NCBI GenBank assembly: GCA_947476425.1
Contig: CANJQJ010000016.1
Location: forward strand, 1 to 56,749
Length of the DNA stretch: 56,749 nt
Direction: 5' to 3'
Source: Sphingomonadaceae bacterium
Lineage (GTDB): Bacteria; Pseudomonadota; Alphaproteobacteria; Sphingomonadales; Sphingomonadaceae
In this document: piece by piece, positions 26,734 through 36,650 of the stretch
Layout: every line of letters starts with the position of its first letter
Numbering within the stretch: the stretch's first letter is position 1
Translations under genes and position numbers: made by a program
Notes under the pieces: model-generated
Databases searched by the model: none
The model's input: only the letters and a program-made list of their open reading frames with translations
What the model was told of the DNA's origin: nothing

Positions 26734-26736
26734 TCG

Positions 26737-27846
26737 TCAGCCGGAAGTGATCATGCTCGCGGGCACGATGCGGACGAGATCGGTCTGCCCGCGGGCGCCC
26801 GTCTTGTCGTAGATGCGCTTGGAATAGAAGCGAGCAGTCTGGATCGAGAGATCCATGTCTTCGGCGGTCTCGGCGATGCTTCGACCACGTGCGAGATTCA
26901 GCGCCATCCGCGCCTCGCTGCGCGAGAGATCGAAATTCTGCATCAGTTGCTCGACGCGATGGGCGCTGGATTCGGTGTCGCCATGGACGTGAATGTTGAG
27001 CACCGGGGTAGCCGGATCGAGCGGATTGCGCGCCTTCACTGGAACCAGAAGCATATCCAGCCACGGATCGTCGGCAAGGTGAACAGTGCATGGTCGCGCC
27101 TCATGGTCGAGTGCGAAGTTGCGAACAGCTTCATTGAGCGCGCGACTGGCCTGTTGGGAGGCAGGGATAAGGCGGCCGTGCTTGATTCGCCGGAACACGG
27201 TTGTGCGACGGAGCAGACGCTGCGCCTGCACGTCGAGATCGACGACGCGACCCTTGCCGTCGAGCGACAGGCGACCGGAATTAAATTGGGGCACCGGATC
27301 TCCATCCCTTCCGGCCTGTGCAGCGAGTGTTTCCATGGCCGCGAAATTTCGCAGCGCGATTGCCATATGCGGGGCGAGGGCGGCCAACAGTGCGCCGTCG
27401 CCGGCGCCGAAATCGTCGTCTCCCCGCCAAATCGACAGCCAGGCGCTATAGCCGGCTGGTTCCTTGACCCGCACCATGCGCATGTTGCTCATGCCGCGGG
27501 GCATGAGCTCGTTGCGAAGGAAGCTGTTGTGCGCTGCGCTGGCCACGGCCGTAACTTCTGAAAGCGCATAGACTCGTCCCGGCCGCAGTCCCTCATAGGG
27601 AATACTATCGATTCTGTAGAGATCCTTCACATAGTGATGTCGCACGACATCGAGGCTTTCCCGACTGCAGAAAAGTTCGGTCGAACCAGTCGCCGGAGCG
27701 TCCTTGCGATGCAAAAAGAAGCTGCAATAATTCGCCTGGAGACGAGAGCGGATGCGAGACAAGTAACTGTTCCACAAGGGTTCCTCGAAGACTCCTTCGT
27801 GAAGGCTCGTGAGTAGTTCGGTCTCGTCCTGGCGGGTAATGGGCAT
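26737..27846 (-). CDS. LuxR family transcriptional regulator
   Basis: This encodes 369 residues. The C-terminal ~65 residues are a LuxR/NarL-type winged-less helix-turn-helix: 'FDLSRSEARMALNLARGRSIAE', then 'TAEDMDLSIQTARFYSKRIYDKTGARGQTDLVR'. The long N-terminal part looks GAF/PAS-like ('YCSFFLHRKDAP', 'YSAWLSIWRGDDDFG') but lacks the pattern of acyl-homoserine-lactone binding domains, so the signal is unknown. It is divergent from cysD, with a 20-bp near-palindrome directly upstream of its own RBS. It may control itself, the cys operon or distant genes. Confidence 0.85.
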   Translation of the reverse strand: MPITRQDETELLTSLHEGVFEEPLWNSYLSRIRSRLQANYCSFFLHRKDAPATGSTELFCSRESLDVVRHHYVKDLYRIDSIPYEGLRPGRVYALSEVTAVASAAHNSFLRNELMPRGMSNMRMVRVKEPAGYSAWLSIWRGDDDFGAGDGALLAALAPHMAIALRNFAAMETLAAQAGRDGDPVPQFNSGRLSLDGKGRVVDLDVQAQRLLRRTTVFRRIKHGRLIPASQQASRALNEAVRNFALDHEARPCTVHLADDPWLDMLLVPVKARNPLDPATPVLNIHVHGDTESSAHRVEQLMQNFDLSRSEARMALNLARGRSIAETAEDMDLSIQTARFYSKRIYDKTGARGQTDLVRIVPASMITSG

Positions 27847-27856
27847 AGAAATATCC

Positions 27857-27876
27857 TACCTCCCATATGGCAGGTA
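27857..27876. promoter_or_regulatory. 20-bp near-perfect palindrome, lux-box-like, upstream of the luxR-type gene
   Basis: TACCTCCCATATGGCAGGTA is symmetric except for one pair. Its ACCT...AGGT ends recall lux boxes (ACCTG...CAGGT). It lies 10 bases from the start of the LuxR-type gene and overlaps that gene's GGAGG ribosome site, so part of the symmetry could be coincidental. It could be an autoregulatory operator that also affects the divergent cysD promoter. Confidence 0.45.
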
Positions 27877-27938
27877 TCCAGTCGCCTCAAAAGCACTATT
27901 TTAGCCGCAATATTGCAGAAGACGCGGCGAGGATCTTG

Positions 27939-28841
27939 ATGACAAAACTACTGACCCATTTGGAACGGCTGGAAGCCGAGAGCATCCACATCTTCAGGGA
28001 AGTCGTTGCCGAGGCTGACAAGCCGGTGATGCTTTATTCGGTTGGCAAGGACTCGGCGGTGATGCTCCATCTCGCCCGCAAGGCCTTCTATCCGTCGCCA
28101 CCGCCTTTTCCGCTGCTGCATGTCGATACGACATGGAAGTTCAAGGCGATGTACGAGCTGCGCGACAAGATGGCGCGCGAGAGCGGCATGGACCTGCTCG
28201 TCTATCATAACCAGGAAGCGATGGATCGCGGGATCAACCCGTTCGATCACGGCTCGCTCCACACCGACATGTGGAAGACCGAAGGTCTGAAGCAGGCGCT
28301 CGATCTCTATAATTTCGATGCGGCATTCGGTGGCGCACGACGCGACGAGGAAAAGAGCCGCGCCAAGGAGCGCGTGTTCAGCTTCCGCTCGGCCAATCAT
28401 CGCTGGGACCCCAAGAACCAGCGCCCCGAATTGTGGAACCTCTACAACGCCCGCAAGGCGAAGGGCGAGAGCATCCGCATCTTCCCGATCTCGAACTGGA
28501 CCGAGCTCGATATCTGGCAATATATCCACCTGAACGACATTCCGATCGTGCCGCTTTATTATGCGGCGAAGCGCCCCACCGTGGAGCGAGACGGGATGTT
28601 GCTGATGGTCGATGACGATCGTTTCCCGCTCAAGCCGGGCGAAGAGCCGGTGATGCGCTCGGTGCGTTTCCGGACGCTTGGTTGCTATCCGCTGACCGGC
28701 GCCGTCGAGAGCACGGCAGCGACGCTGCCCGAGATCATCCAGGAAATGCTGCTGACGACGACGTCGGAGCGGCAGGGGCGCGCGATCGATCATGATCAGG
28801 CCGCCTCGATGGAGAAAAAGAAGCAGGAGGGGTATTTCTGA
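27939..28841 (+). CDS. cysD: sulfate adenylyltransferase subunit 2
   Basis: This 300-residue ATP pyrophosphatase-type subunit of ATP sulfurylase makes APS from sulfate and ATP. The PP-loop is '[18 protein letters not shown]'. '[18 protein letters not shown]', '[22 protein letters not shown]', '[15 protein letters not shown]' and '[15 protein letters not shown]' are family blocks. The ATG at 27939 with GAGGATC upstream is preferred to the longer open frame from 27867. It is coupled to cysNC through TGATG. Confidence 0.97.
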   Translation: MTKLLTHLERLEAESIHIFREVVAEADKPVMLYSVGKDSAVMLHLARKAFYPSPPPFPLLHVDTTWKFKAMYELRDKMARESGMDLLVYHNQEAMDRGINPFDHGSLHTDMWKTEGLKQALDLYNFDAAFGGARRDEEKSRAKERVFSFRSANHRWDPKNQRPELWNLYNARKAKGESIRIFPISNWTELDIWQYIHLNDIPIVPLYYAAKRPTVERDGMLLMVDDDRFPLKPGEEPVMRSVRFRTLGCYPLTGAVESTAATLPEIIQEMLLTTTSERQGRAIDHDQAASMEKKKQEGYF

Positions 28842-30760
28842 TGTCGGACGCAACCACCACTCAGGAAAGCGCCTACCAGACCGATGCGCTGATCGCCGAG
28901 GATATCGACGCCTATCTGGAGAAGCATCAGCACAAGACGTTGCTGCGCTTCATTACGTGCGGCTCGGTCGATGACGGCAAATCGACGCTGATCGGGCGCC
29001 TGCTTTATGATTCGAAGATGATTTTCGAGGATCAGCTGGCGGCACTCGAAGCCGACAGCAAGAAGATGGGTACGCAGGGCCAGCAGATCGATTTCGCGCT
29101 GCTGGTCGACGGCCTTGCCGCCGAACGCGAGCAGGGCATCACGATCGACGTCGCCTATCGCTTCTTCGCGACTGAAAAGCGCAAGTTCATTGTCGCGGAT
29201 ACGCCCGGCCACGAACAATATACGCGCAACATGGTGACCGGCGCTTCGACTGCCGACCTCGCAGTGATCCTGATCGACGCTCGCAAGGGCGTGCTGACCC
29301 AGACCCGCCGGCATAGCTACCTCGCGCACCTGATCGGCATTCGCCACCTTGTGCTCGCGGTGAACAAGATGGACCTGATCGGCTATGATCAGGCGAAATA
29401 TGACGAGATTGTCGCGGATTATACCGCGTTCGCGGAATCGATCGGGATCAAGGCGTTCACGCCGATGCCGATCTCGGGCTTCATGGGCGATAATATCACG
29501 TCGCTTTCCGAGAACACGCCGTGGTTCAAGGGCGTGCCGCTGATCGAGTTCCTCGAAACCGTCGAGGTCGATCAGGTCGCGGATCAGAGCAAGCCGTTCC
29601 GTATGCCCGTTCAGTGGGTCAATCGTCCGAACCTAGATTTCCGTGGGTTTTCGGGCCTGATTGCAAGCGGCGTAGTCAAGGCGGGCGATTCGGTGCGCGT
29701 GTTGCCATCGGGCAAGACCTCGACCGTCAGCCGGATCGTCACGCTGGGTGCTGACCTCGATGAGGCAGTGGCCGGCCAGTCGGTGACGATCTGCCTTGCC
29801 GACGAAGTCGATTGTTCGCGCGGTGACGTACTTTCGGTGGCCGACGCGCCGCCAGAAGTCGCCGACCAGTTCGAATCGACGATCGTCTGGATGGCGGACG
29901 AAGAGATGCTGCCGGGCAGGCCCTACTGGCTCAAGATCGGCACGCAGATGGTAACCGCGACCGTCCAGCATCCGAAATATCAGGTCAACGTCAACACGAT
30001 GGAGCATCTGGCGGCCAAGACGCTCGAGCTCAATGCAATCGGCGTGGCCAATCTGACGACCGACAAGCCGATCATCTTCGAGCCTTATGAGGCCAATCGC
30101 TATCTTGGTGGCTTCATCCTGATCGACAAGATCACCAATGCCACGGTGGCGGCGGGGATGCTCCACTTCGCACTTCGGCGTTCGGCGAATGTCCATTGGC
30201 AGGCGCTCGACATCAGTCGCGAGACGCACGCCAATCTCAAGAATCAGAAGCCGGCAGTGCTTTGGTTCACTGGTCTGTCGGGTGCGGGCAAGTCGACGAT
30301 TGCCAATCTTGTCGAGAAGAAGCTGGTGCGGATGAACCGCCACACCTTCCTCCTCGACGGCGACAATGTGCGGCATGGTCTCAACAAGGATCTCGGCTTC
30401 ACCGAGGCTGATCGCGTCGAGAATATTCGTCGCGTTGGCGAGGTCGCCAAGCTGATGACAGACGCCGGCCTGATCGTGCTGACCGCTTTCATCTCGCCCT
30501 TCCGCCAGGAACGGCAGATGGTCCGTGAAATGATAGCCGCTGGCGAATTCATCGAGATCCACATCGATACGCCACTGGCCGATGCGGAGAGCCGCGACGT
30601 GAAGGGGCTCTACAAGAAGGCGCGGGCAGGTCAGCTGGCGAACTTCACGGGCATCGACTCGCCCTATGAGCCGCCGGTCAACCCCGAGATCCGGATCGAC
30701 ACGACCAACATGACTGCCGAAGAAGCGGCCGACATCATCATCGAAAGGCTGATCCCGTGA
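28841..30760 (+). CDS. cysNC: bifunctional sulfate adenylyltransferase subunit 1 / adenylylsulfate kinase
   Basis: This 639-residue fusion combines two activities. Residues ~1-455 are CysN, an EF-Tu-like GTPase: G1 '[17 protein letters not shown]', '[12 protein letters not shown]', 'NKMDL', then beta-barrel domains. Residues ~465-639 are APS kinase CysC: Walker A 'GLSGAGKST' at about 478-486, '[16 protein letters not shown]', and the phospho-acceptor Ser in '[11 protein letters not shown]'. The protein drives ATP sulfurylation by GTP hydrolysis and then makes PAPS. The product could serve sulfate assimilation and the sulfotransferase near 7 kb. It is coupled to cysD and, through GTGA, to cysQ. 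Confidence 0.97.
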   Translation: MSDATTTQESAYQTDALIAEDIDAYLEKHQHKTLLRFITCGSVDDGKSTLIGRLLYDSKMIFEDQLAALEADSKKMGTQGQQIDFALLVDGLAAEREQGITIDVAYRFFATEKRKFIVADTPGHEQYTRNMVTGASTADLAVILIDARKGVLTQTRRHSYLAHLIGIRHLVLAVNKMDLIGYDQAKYDEIVADYTAFAESIGIKAFTPMPISGFMGDNITSLSENTPWFKGVPLIEFLETVEVDQVADQSKPFRMPVQWVNRPNLDFRGFSGLIASGVVKAGDSVRVLPSGKTSTVSRIVTLGADLDEAVAGQSVTICLADEVDCSRGDVLSVADAPPEVADQFESTIVWMADEEMLPGRPYWLKIGTQMVTATVQHPKYQVNVNTMEHLAAKTLELNAIGVANLTTDKPIIFEPYEANRYLGGFILIDKITNATVAAGMLHFALRRSANVHWQALDISRETHANLKNQKPAVLWFTGLSGAGKSTIANLVEKKLVRMNRHTFLLDGDNVRHGLNKDLGFTEADRVENIRRVGEVAKLMTDAGLIVLTAFISPFRQERQMVREMIAAGEFIEIHIDTPLADAESRDVKGLYKKARAGQLANFTGIDSPYEPPVNPEIRIDTTNMTAEEAADIIIERLIP

Positions 30761-31500
30761 ACGATGTAGCACTGGCACGGCACCTCGCCGACACCGCGGG
30801 GCGCATCCTCGTCGAGATCCAGCAGTCCGGGTTGTTCGACGGCAAGGCACTTGGCAAGGCGGGCGACCGCGTTGCCAACGCCTTCCTGATGGCAGCACTT
30901 GCCGAGCAGCGGCCTGACGACGCGGTGCTTTCGGAGGAGGAAAAGGACGAAAGCAACCGGCTCAACGCCAGCCGGGTATGGATCATCGATCCTCTCGACG
31001 GCACGCGCGAATATGGTGAGAAGCGAACCGACTGGGCGGTGCATGTCGCCCTGGCGATCGACGGCGTCGCCACGATCGGTGCGGTCGCGTTGCCGGGCTT
31101 TCCGCTGACGCTATGCACTGGCCAGCCGCCCGCGTTGCAAGCTGACGGTTCGCCGCTCAGGATGCTCGTCAGCCGCACTCGGCCGGCTCCGCAGGCGGTT
31201 GCGGTGGCCGAGAAACTCGGCGCCGAACTGGTGCCGATGGGTTCCGCCGGTGCCAAGGCAATGGCGGTGGTGCGCGGCGAGGCCGACATCTACCTTCATG
31301 CCGGCGGGCAATATGAGTGGGATTCGGCCGCCCCGGTTGCGGTTGCTGCCGCGGCAGGGCTGCATGTCTCGCGGATCGACGGCTCGCCGCTGGTTTACAA
31401 CCAGGCCGACGTCTATCTGCCCGATCTGCTCATCTGCAAGAAGGAGCATGCCGCTCGCATCCTCGAAATGATCGAGGAAGTGGCGGCGGCCGCGGCTTGA
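30757..31500 (+). CDS. cysQ: 3'(2'),5'-bisphosphate nucleotidase CysQ (inositol monophosphatase family)
   Basis: This 247-residue protein hydrolyses PAP, the product of PAPS-dependent sulfotransferases and PAPS reductase, to AMP. The metal-binding motifs are 'LSEEEKDE', '[25 protein letters not shown]' in segments, and '[19 protein letters not shown]'. It starts at a GTG overlapping the cysNC stop. A PAP phosphatase encoded last in a PAPS synthesis operon fits a detoxifying role. Confidence 0.93.
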   Translation: MNDVALARHLADTAGRILVEIQQSGLFDGKALGKAGDRVANAFLMAALAEQRPDDAVLSEEEKDESNRLNASRVWIIDPLDGTREYGEKRTDWAVHVALAIDGVATIGAVALPGFPLTLCTGQPPALQADGSPLRMLVSRTRPAPQAVAVAEKLGAELVPMGSAGAKAMAVVRGEADIYLHAGGQYEWDSAAPVAVAAAAGLHVSRIDGSPLVYNQADVYLPDLLICKKEHAARILEMIEEVAAAAA

Positions 31501-31550
31501 TCGGCCCGATCGAGTCCGAAGGCCAATCCGAATACAACCCGCGAGAGGAT

Positions 31551-31646
31551 CGTCATTCCGACGAAAGTCGGAATCCATGGGACCCACAGGTCTTGCGATC
31601 GATTGGGCACCTCAATCATGGATCCCGACGTCCGTCGGGATGACGA
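31551..31646 (+). repeat. ~95-bp palindromic intergenic repeat, copy 1
   Basis: Outer arms of the type CGTCATTCCGAC...GTCGGGATGACG enclose two short inverted repeats and a core with 'CCATGGGACCCACAGGTC' and 'TTGCGATCG'. The same element occurs at 43117-43211 (opposite orientation) and 44181-44274 (same orientation). It sits between the convergent cysQ and dcd genes and could fold into a terminator-like cloverleaf. It is typical of REP-like or nonautonomous mobile repeats. Confidence 0.85.
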
Positions 31647-31668
31647 TTCATTCCGCTGGCTGCGTGGC

Positions 31669-32223
31669 CTAGAGCCTCGGCAGGGTTACGCCGCGCTGGC
31701 CCATATATTTGCCGGCGCGATCCGCATAGCTTGTCTCGCAGACCTCATTTCCCTGCAGGAAGAGGAACTGGCAAGCGCCTTCGTTGGCGTAGATCTTCGC
31801 CGGAAGCGGCGTCGTGTTCGAGAATTCGAGCGTGACATGCCCTTCCCAGCCGGGCTCCAGCGGGGTCACATTCACGATGATGCCGCAGCGCGCATAGGTC
31901 GATTTGCCGAGGCAGATCACCAGCACGTCTCCAGGCACTCGAAAATATTCGACCGTTCGGGCGAGCGCGAAACTGTTGGGCGGGATGATGCAGACGTTGG
32001 TCTTGCGATCGACGAAGCTGTTGGAATCGAAGTTCTTGGGATCGACTGTCGCCGAATCGACGTTCGTGAATATCTTGAACTCGTCGGCGACGCGTGCGTC
32101 GTAGCCGTAGGAGCTCAGGCCGTAGCTGATGCAGCCTTCGTTGCGCTGCGCCTCGACGAAGGGCTCGATCATGCCCTTGGTGGTTGCCTGTTCCCTGATC
32201 CACTTGTCCGACATGATCGACAT
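31669..32223 (-). CDS. dcd: dCTP deaminase
   Basis: This 184-residue protein converts dCTP to dUTP for thymidylate synthesis. Signatures are '[10 protein letters not shown]' at the N-terminus, '[11 protein letters not shown]', '[28 protein letters not shown]' in segments, '[26 protein letters not shown]', the catalytic Glu in 'VTLEFSNTT', and the C-terminal '[12 protein letters not shown]'. It starts five bases after the stop of the UPF0262 gene (GGGTTAGAATTC upstream), so the pair is co-transcribed. An inner ATG three codons on is an alternative start. Confidence 0.96.
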   Translation of the reverse strand: MSIMSDKWIREQATTKGMIEPFVEAQRNEGCISYGLSSYGYDARVADEFKIFTNVDSATVDPKNFDSNSFVDRKTNVCIIPPNSFALARTVEYFRVPGDVLVICLGKSTYARCGIIVNVTPLEPGWEGHVTLEFSNTTPLPAKIYANEGACQFLFLQGNEVCETSYADRAGKYMGQRGVTLPRL

Positions 32224-32228
32224 GAATT

Positions 32229-32711
32229 CTAACCCTTGATGTGTAGGACGCAGATCAGCGTGAAGAGCCGGCGCGCGGTATCGAAATCGAGGCCGATCTT
32301 TCCGTCGAGCCGTTCGACGAGCAAGTCGGCGGCATCGTTGTGGATGCCCCGGCGCGCCATGTCTATCGTCTCGATCTGCGCCGGCGAGGCTTGGCGGACG
32401 GCCTGGAAATAGCTGTCGCAGATGCCGAAATAATCCTTGATGGACCGTCGGAATCGCGTGAGGCTAAGGACGAGGGTCTCGAGCGGCTCGCCATCTTCGC
32501 GGGCGATCTCGATCGCCAGGCGGCCCTCCTCGACGCGGAGCCGAACTCGATATGGGCCGTCATAGGCATCTGGATAGGCGCGGACTGGCGCGAAATAATT
32601 TTCCTCGAGCAGGTCGAAAATCGCGATGCGTCGTTCCTGCTCGACATCGGCATTGCGCCAGATGATCGTCTTCTCGTCCAGTTCGACGGCAATGATGCGC
32701 GGATCGGCCAT
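32229..32711 (-). CDS. UPF0262 family protein
   Basis: This encodes 160 residues from ATG 32711, the '[13 protein letters not shown]' start shared by the family. Conserved blocks are '[17 protein letters not shown]', '[14 protein letters not shown]', '[24 protein letters not shown]', '[20 protein letters not shown]' and the invariant end '[18 protein letters not shown]'. The function of this alphaproteobacterial family is unknown. The position directly ahead of dcd suggests a link with nucleotide metabolism, which is inference. Confidence 0.93.
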   Translation of the reverse strand: MADPRIIAVELDEKTIIWRNADVEQERRIAIFDLLEENYFAPVRAYPDAYDGPYRVRLRVEEGRLAIEIAREDGEPLETLVLSLTRFRRSIKDYFGICDSYFQAVRQASPAQIETIDMARRGIHNDAADLLVERLDGKIGLDFDTARRLFTLICVLHIKG

Positions 32712-32756
32712 GCCCCGGCCTCTATCGAAGCCGGGGCGGCTTGGCAAAGGTCTGCG

Positions 32757-33800
32757 TTACTTCTTCACTGCCACCGTGACATGGGCGCTCCACCCCGAAA
32801 CCAGGCGATCAGGCTTCTCGTCGAACGAAAGCCGCACGGGGACGCGCTGGGTGACCTTCACCCAGTTACCGGAAGCATTTTGCGCCGGCAGCAATGAGAA
32901 TTCGGAGCCTGTCCCAGCGCCCACGCCGGTGACGTGCGCCTTGAAGGTCCTGCCCGGAATTGCATCGATCTCGACCTCGGCGCGCTGGCCCGGGCGGATC
33001 TTGGCAAGCTGGGTTTCCTTGAAATTGGCATCGACCCAAGGCTCTCCGCCGCCAACGACGCTGACGTTCGAGAGCATCTGGATTGCGAGGCCACCCGGGT
33101 TAAGCCCATCGGCCTGGGCGACTACGCCACCGATTGGTGCGCGGATCTCGGTGCGGGAGAGATCGAGCCGGGCCTTGGCGACCATCGCATCGGCTGCTGC
33201 AATCTCAGGGTGCCGCGAGGTCGATCCCGGCCCGAGCACGGCGCGAGCGGCCTGGGCATCCGCGGACGCAACCGCGCGATCGGCCTGCGAGGCTGCGAGC
33301 GCCGCCCGGGCTTCATCGTATTTTGCGCGCGTGGTGAAACCCTTGGCGAGCAAATCCTTCTGCCGCTTGAAATTATCCTGGGCGAGTTCGACGTCGGAAG
33401 CCTTGGAATCGATGTCGGCAAGCTTCGACGTGTAGGTGCCGGCCATCTCCGAAACATGCAGCCGTGCCTTGCCAGCCGCAGCCTCGGCTTCAAGCAGGGC
33501 AATGCGGTAAGGCGCGGAATCGATGCGATAGAGCAGGTCCCCTGCCTTCACGCGCTGATTTTCGGTGACGAAGACCTCGACGATGCGGCCGCCGACTTCG
33601 GGCGCGACATTGACGACATGCGCAGTGACCTGGGCGTTGTCGGTGGAAACCGTGCGCCCACTTGTCAGCCAGAAATAGGTGCCCGCGATGACGAGCAGCA
33701 ACGGAACCGAGATCATGGTAACCAGGCGGAGCCAGCGCTTCCGCCCGCGCGGCGCGAGCACCACTTCGGTTTCGCTGTCGATGTCTGCCATGAAATTCAT
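32757..33800 (-). CDS. HlyD/EmrA-family membrane fusion protein
   Basis: This 347-residue periplasmic adaptor has one N-terminal membrane segment at about residues 25-46 ('LVTMISVPLLLVIAGTYFWL'). A biotinyl-lipoyl-like strand pair follows ('VAPEVGGRIVEVFVTENQRVKAGDLLYRID'), then a coiled-coil hairpin (~95-180, Ala/Asp/Lys rich). The second lipoyl half is 'RTEIRAPIGGVVAQ', and the beta-barrel contains 'VDANFKETQLAKIRPGQRAEVEIDA'. It matches the EmrA type that pairs with an MFS pump and an outer-membrane channel, but no EmrB-like gene is adjacent. Its ATG overlaps the MarR stop (ATGA). Confidence 0.92.
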   Translation of the reverse strand: MNFMADIDSETEVVLAPRGRKRWLRLVTMISVPLLLVIAGTYFWLTSGRTVSTDNAQVTAHVVNVAPEVGGRIVEVFVTENQRVKAGDLLYRIDSAPYRIALLEAEAAAGKARLHVSEMAGTYTSKLADIDSKASDVELAQDNFKRQKDLLAKGFTTRAKYDEARAALAASQADRAVASADAQAARAVLGPGSTSRHPEIAAADAMVAKARLDLSRTEIRAPIGGVVAQADGLNPGGLAIQMLSNVSVVGGGEPWVDANFKETQLAKIRPGQRAEVEIDAIPGRTFKAHVTGVGAGTGSEFSLLPAQNASGNWVKVTQRVPVRLSFDEKPDRLVSGWSAHVTVAVKK

Positions 33801-34261
33801 GCCACTTCCTTGGGGGATTCGGGGAAATCGCGCAGGGACTTCACTCCGTCGCGCAACATCTCCAGAAGTTCAAACAGGTCCGAACGACGTTCGGCGGGGA
33901 TATGAGCAAGCGCATCGCGTTCCAACTCCGCCGCGATGCTCGTCAAATGACTCACAATGTCGTGGGCGGCGGGAAGCAAATGCAACCGCCAGACACGCCG
34001 GTCAAGCGGATCTGCGCGGCGTTCGACAAGGCCGTTTTCCACAAGTCGATCGACCATGCGCCCGACGGTGATTCGCTCTACATCAAGTCGGTCCGCCAGT
34101 TCGGTCTGGGTTATGCCGTTGCAGCGTGCCAACGAGAGAAGGACCCGCCATTGCTGGCGGGTGACGCCGAGGCTGCGCGCGCGCGAATCGAACGCGTAGC
34201 GCATCCCCCGAGAGAGATCGTACAGCAGAAAGCCGATTGTAATCCGATCATCTGTAAGCAT
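33797..34261 (-). CDS. MarR family transcriptional regulator
   Basis: This encodes 154 residues from ATG 34261. The frame is open further upstream, but the family-like region starts at 'TIGFLLYDLSRGMRYAFD'. The winged helix is 'QTELADRLDVERITVGRMVDRLVENGLVERRADPLDRRVWRLHL' in segments, with the wing 'DRRVWRL'. It is coupled to the EmrA-like gene, so it probably represses its own efflux operon and is relieved by a small phenolic or similar ligand. It is divergent from dnaB. Confidence 0.9.
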   Translation of the reverse strand: MLTDDRITIGFLLYDLSRGMRYAFDSRARSLGVTRQQWRVLLSLARCNGITQTELADRLDVERITVGRMVDRLVENGLVERRADPLDRRVWRLHLLPAAHDIVSHLTSIAAELERDALAHIPAERRSDLFELLEMLRDGVKSLRDFPESPKEVA

Positions 34262-34456
34262 AGCTACAATATCACATGCATCGTTCCATTTTTCAAGGCC
34301 CAAATGTGCATGGCGCGAGGTGAAACGAACTAGCCCGGCCAAGCCGCCGTCCCCCCGGTTTCAAGTTGAATAACAGGGCGTCTTTTCCACAAGCCTGTCC
34401 CCCACTTTCTGTGGCCGCTGCTTGTGCGGATGTGCGGAAGCGCCGATGGTGGCCTG

Positions 34457-35965
34457 ATGGTAGAAGCGATCAGACTTGTAGACTCCCCTTCCGGCGAACC
34501 GCCTTCGCTCCCGCATAATATCGAGGCGGAAGCGGCGCTGCTGGGTGCGATGATGATCGACAACCGGCTGGTCGAGGACGTCCAGATCAAGCTGCGCTCC
34601 GAGCATTTCTTCGAGCCGCTGCATGGGCGCGTCTATGACGCGATTCTGAAGCTCGTCGATCGCAACATGGTTGCGAACCCGGTGACGCTGCGCCCGATGT
34701 TCGAGGCGGATGAATCCATGCGCGGGCTCGGCGGGCCCGGATATCTCGCGCAGCTTACCGGAAGTGGCGCGGCGCTGATCGGCGCGCGCGATTTTGCCAG
34801 CCAGATCTATGATCTCGCATTGCTGAGGGCGTTGATCGGCGTCGGCCGCGATATGGTCGAGCGCGCGGTGGATACAAGCGAGTCGGTCGATCCGAAGAGC
34901 CAGATCGAGGATGCCGAGGTCGCGCTTTACAAGGTTGCCGAAGAAGGTGGCGAGACTGGCAGCGTCAAGAGCTTCGGCCAGGCGACCAAGCTTGCGGTCG
35001 AGCAGGCCGAGCGAGCACTCAATTCTGGCGGGCATCTCTCGGGTGTGACGACCGGGCTCGACAGCCTGAATTCCAAGATCGGCGGCCTGCATCACAGCGA
35101 TTTGATGATTCTTGCGGGTCGTCCGGGCATGGGCAAGACATCGCTTGCGACCAATATCGCGTTCAACGCCGCGCGGCGATTGATCCGTGATCGGGCCGAT
35201 GGCATCGAGGACGAGAAGTCGGTCGGCGCGGCGGTCGCGTTCTTCAGTCTCGAAATGTCGGCGGACCAGCTTGCGACTCGTATCCTGTCGGAACAATCGG
35301 GGATCAGCTCCGAAAATCTCCGCATGGGCAAGATCAGCCAGCAGGATTTCCGCAATCTCGCGCGTGCCGCCGCGGAACTCGAGGATCTGCCGCTCTACAT
35401 CGACGATACGCCTGGCCTGACGATCGCTGCGCTTCGCACGCGTGCTCGGCGGTTGAAGCGGCAGCGCGGAATTGGCTTCATCGTGATCGATTACCTCCAG
35501 CTGCTCCAGGGTTCGGGCAAGGCCGGCGATGGCAATCGCGTGCAGGAAATTTCCGAGATCAGCCGAGGCCTCAAGCAGCTCGCGAAGGAATTGCACTTAC
35601 CGGTGCTGGCGCTGTCGCAGCTCAGTCGCGCGGTCGAGCAGCGCGAGGACAAGCGTCCGCAGCTTTCGGATCTGCGCGAATCCGGCTCGATCGAGCAGGA
35701 TGCCGATATGGTGTGGTTCGTGTTTCGCGAGGAATATTATGTCGCGGCGCGTGAGCCCAAGCGTCCGATGGATGGCGACGACGGCAAGACCTTCGAGGCG
35801 CATGAAAGCTGGGCACGGGACATGGAGCGGGCGTTCGGTATTTCCGAACTGATCATCGCGAAGCAGCGCCACGGCGCAACGGGCAAGGTGAAATTGAAGT
35901 TCGACGCGAAGATCACGCGGTTCAGCGATCTTGCCGAGGATTATTACAGTGCGATCGACGAGTGA
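34457..35965 (+). CDS. dnaB: replicative DNA helicase
   Basis: This 502-residue hexameric 5'-3' helicase works at the replication fork. The N-terminal domain has 'LPHNIEAEAALLGAMMIDN' and 'FFEPLHGRVYDAI'. The RecA-like domain has Walker A 'GRPGMGKT' at 221-228, Walker B 'FIVIDYLQLLQG', 'FFSLEMSADQLATRIL', 'ALSQLSRAVEQR' and 'DLRESGSIEQDADMV'. A ~15-residue charged insert after Walker A ('DRADGIEDEKSVG') is common in this order. I choose ATG 34457 over the earlier 34424. Confidence 0.97.
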   Translation: MVEAIRLVDSPSGEPPSLPHNIEAEAALLGAMMIDNRLVEDVQIKLRSEHFFEPLHGRVYDAILKLVDRNMVANPVTLRPMFEADESMRGLGGPGYLAQLTGSGAALIGARDFASQIYDLALLRALIGVGRDMVERAVDTSESVDPKSQIEDAEVALYKVAEEGGETGSVKSFGQATKLAVEQAERALNSGGHLSGVTTGLDSLNSKIGGLHHSDLMILAGRPGMGKTSLATNIAFNAARRLIRDRADGIEDEKSVGAAVAFFSLEMSADQLATRILSEQSGISSENLRMGKISQQDFRNLARAAAELEDLPLYIDDTPGLTIAALRTRARRLKRQRGIGFIVIDYLQLLQGSGKAGDGNRVQEISEISRGLKQLAKELHLPVLALSQLSRAVEQREDKRPQLSDLRESGSIEQDADMVWFVFREEYYVAAREPKRPMDGDDGKTFEAHESWARDMERAFGISELIIAKQRHGATGKVKLKFDAKITRFSDLAEDYYSAIDE

Positions 35966-35992
35966 GTCGCGCCAGGCGCGAGGGCCGGCAGG

Positions 35993-36571
35993 TTACTGAG
36001 CGCCGCCCATATCGTGCGGCATGCCGCCGATTCCGCCCATGCCGGGAGACTGCGGCTGGACGGCAACCAGCTTGACGTCGAAGACGATCAGGGCGTTTGG
36101 CGGGATGACGCCGTCGCCGGCGCCCTGCGCGCCGTAGCCCAGTTCGGGCGGAATCCAGAAACGGACCTTCGAGCCGGTGTTCATCAGCTGGAGGCCTTCG
36201 ACCCAACCCGGGATCAGGCCGCTGACCGGAAGTGTCGCGGGGCCGCCGTGACGGGCGCTTGCGTCGAAGGTCTGGCCGTTGGCGAGCTTGCCCTCATATT
36301 CGACGACGACCATGTCGCTCGAAAGCGGCTTGGGGCCGGTAGCAGGCTCGATGACCTTGTACTGGAGGCCGGAAGCGGTGGTGATGACCCCGGACTTCCT
36401 GGCGTTCCTCGCGAGGAAATCGGAGGCGGGCTCCGCCATCGCAACCTGGCGCGAAGTGCCAGCCCAGGCCGTCAATAGGCCAGCCGACGCAACCAGCGCG
36501 AGCCCGACCCAGAGCTTGACCAGCGAGCCCTTCTTGATCGGGCGCAAGGGAACGGCGGTCACTTCTGACAT
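35993..36571 (-). CDS. FKBP-type peptidyl-prolyl isomerase, membrane-anchored
   Basis: This encodes 192 residues. A hydrophobic segment at about 19-37 acts as a signal anchor. The FKBP domain covers about 65-171: 'ASGLQYKVIEPATGPKP', 'VVVEYEGKLANGQTFDAS', 'LIPGWVEGLQLMNTGSKVRFWIPPELGYG' in segments, and 'IPPNALIVFDVKLVAV'. A Gly/Met-rich tail ends the protein. It probably folds envelope proteins in the periplasm. It is downstream of, and on the same strand as, rpsU (79-bp gap), and convergent with dnaB. Confidence 0.93.
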   Translation of the reverse strand: MSEVTAVPLRPIKKGSLVKLWVGLALVASAGLLTAWAGTSRQVAMAEPASDFLARNARKSGVITTASGLQYKVIEPATGPKPLSSDMVVVEYEGKLANGQTFDASARHGGPATLPVSGLIPGWVEGLQLMNTGSKVRFWIPPELGYGAQGAGDGVIPPNALIVFDVKLVAVQPQSPGMGGIGGMPHDMGGAQ

Positions 36572-36650
36572 GGCGGGGGCTCGCTCTAGATTCGCCGGGG
36601 GCGATTCGGTTCAATCAGGGCTGCGCTCCGTGGAGGGAGCGCTGCGGCAA

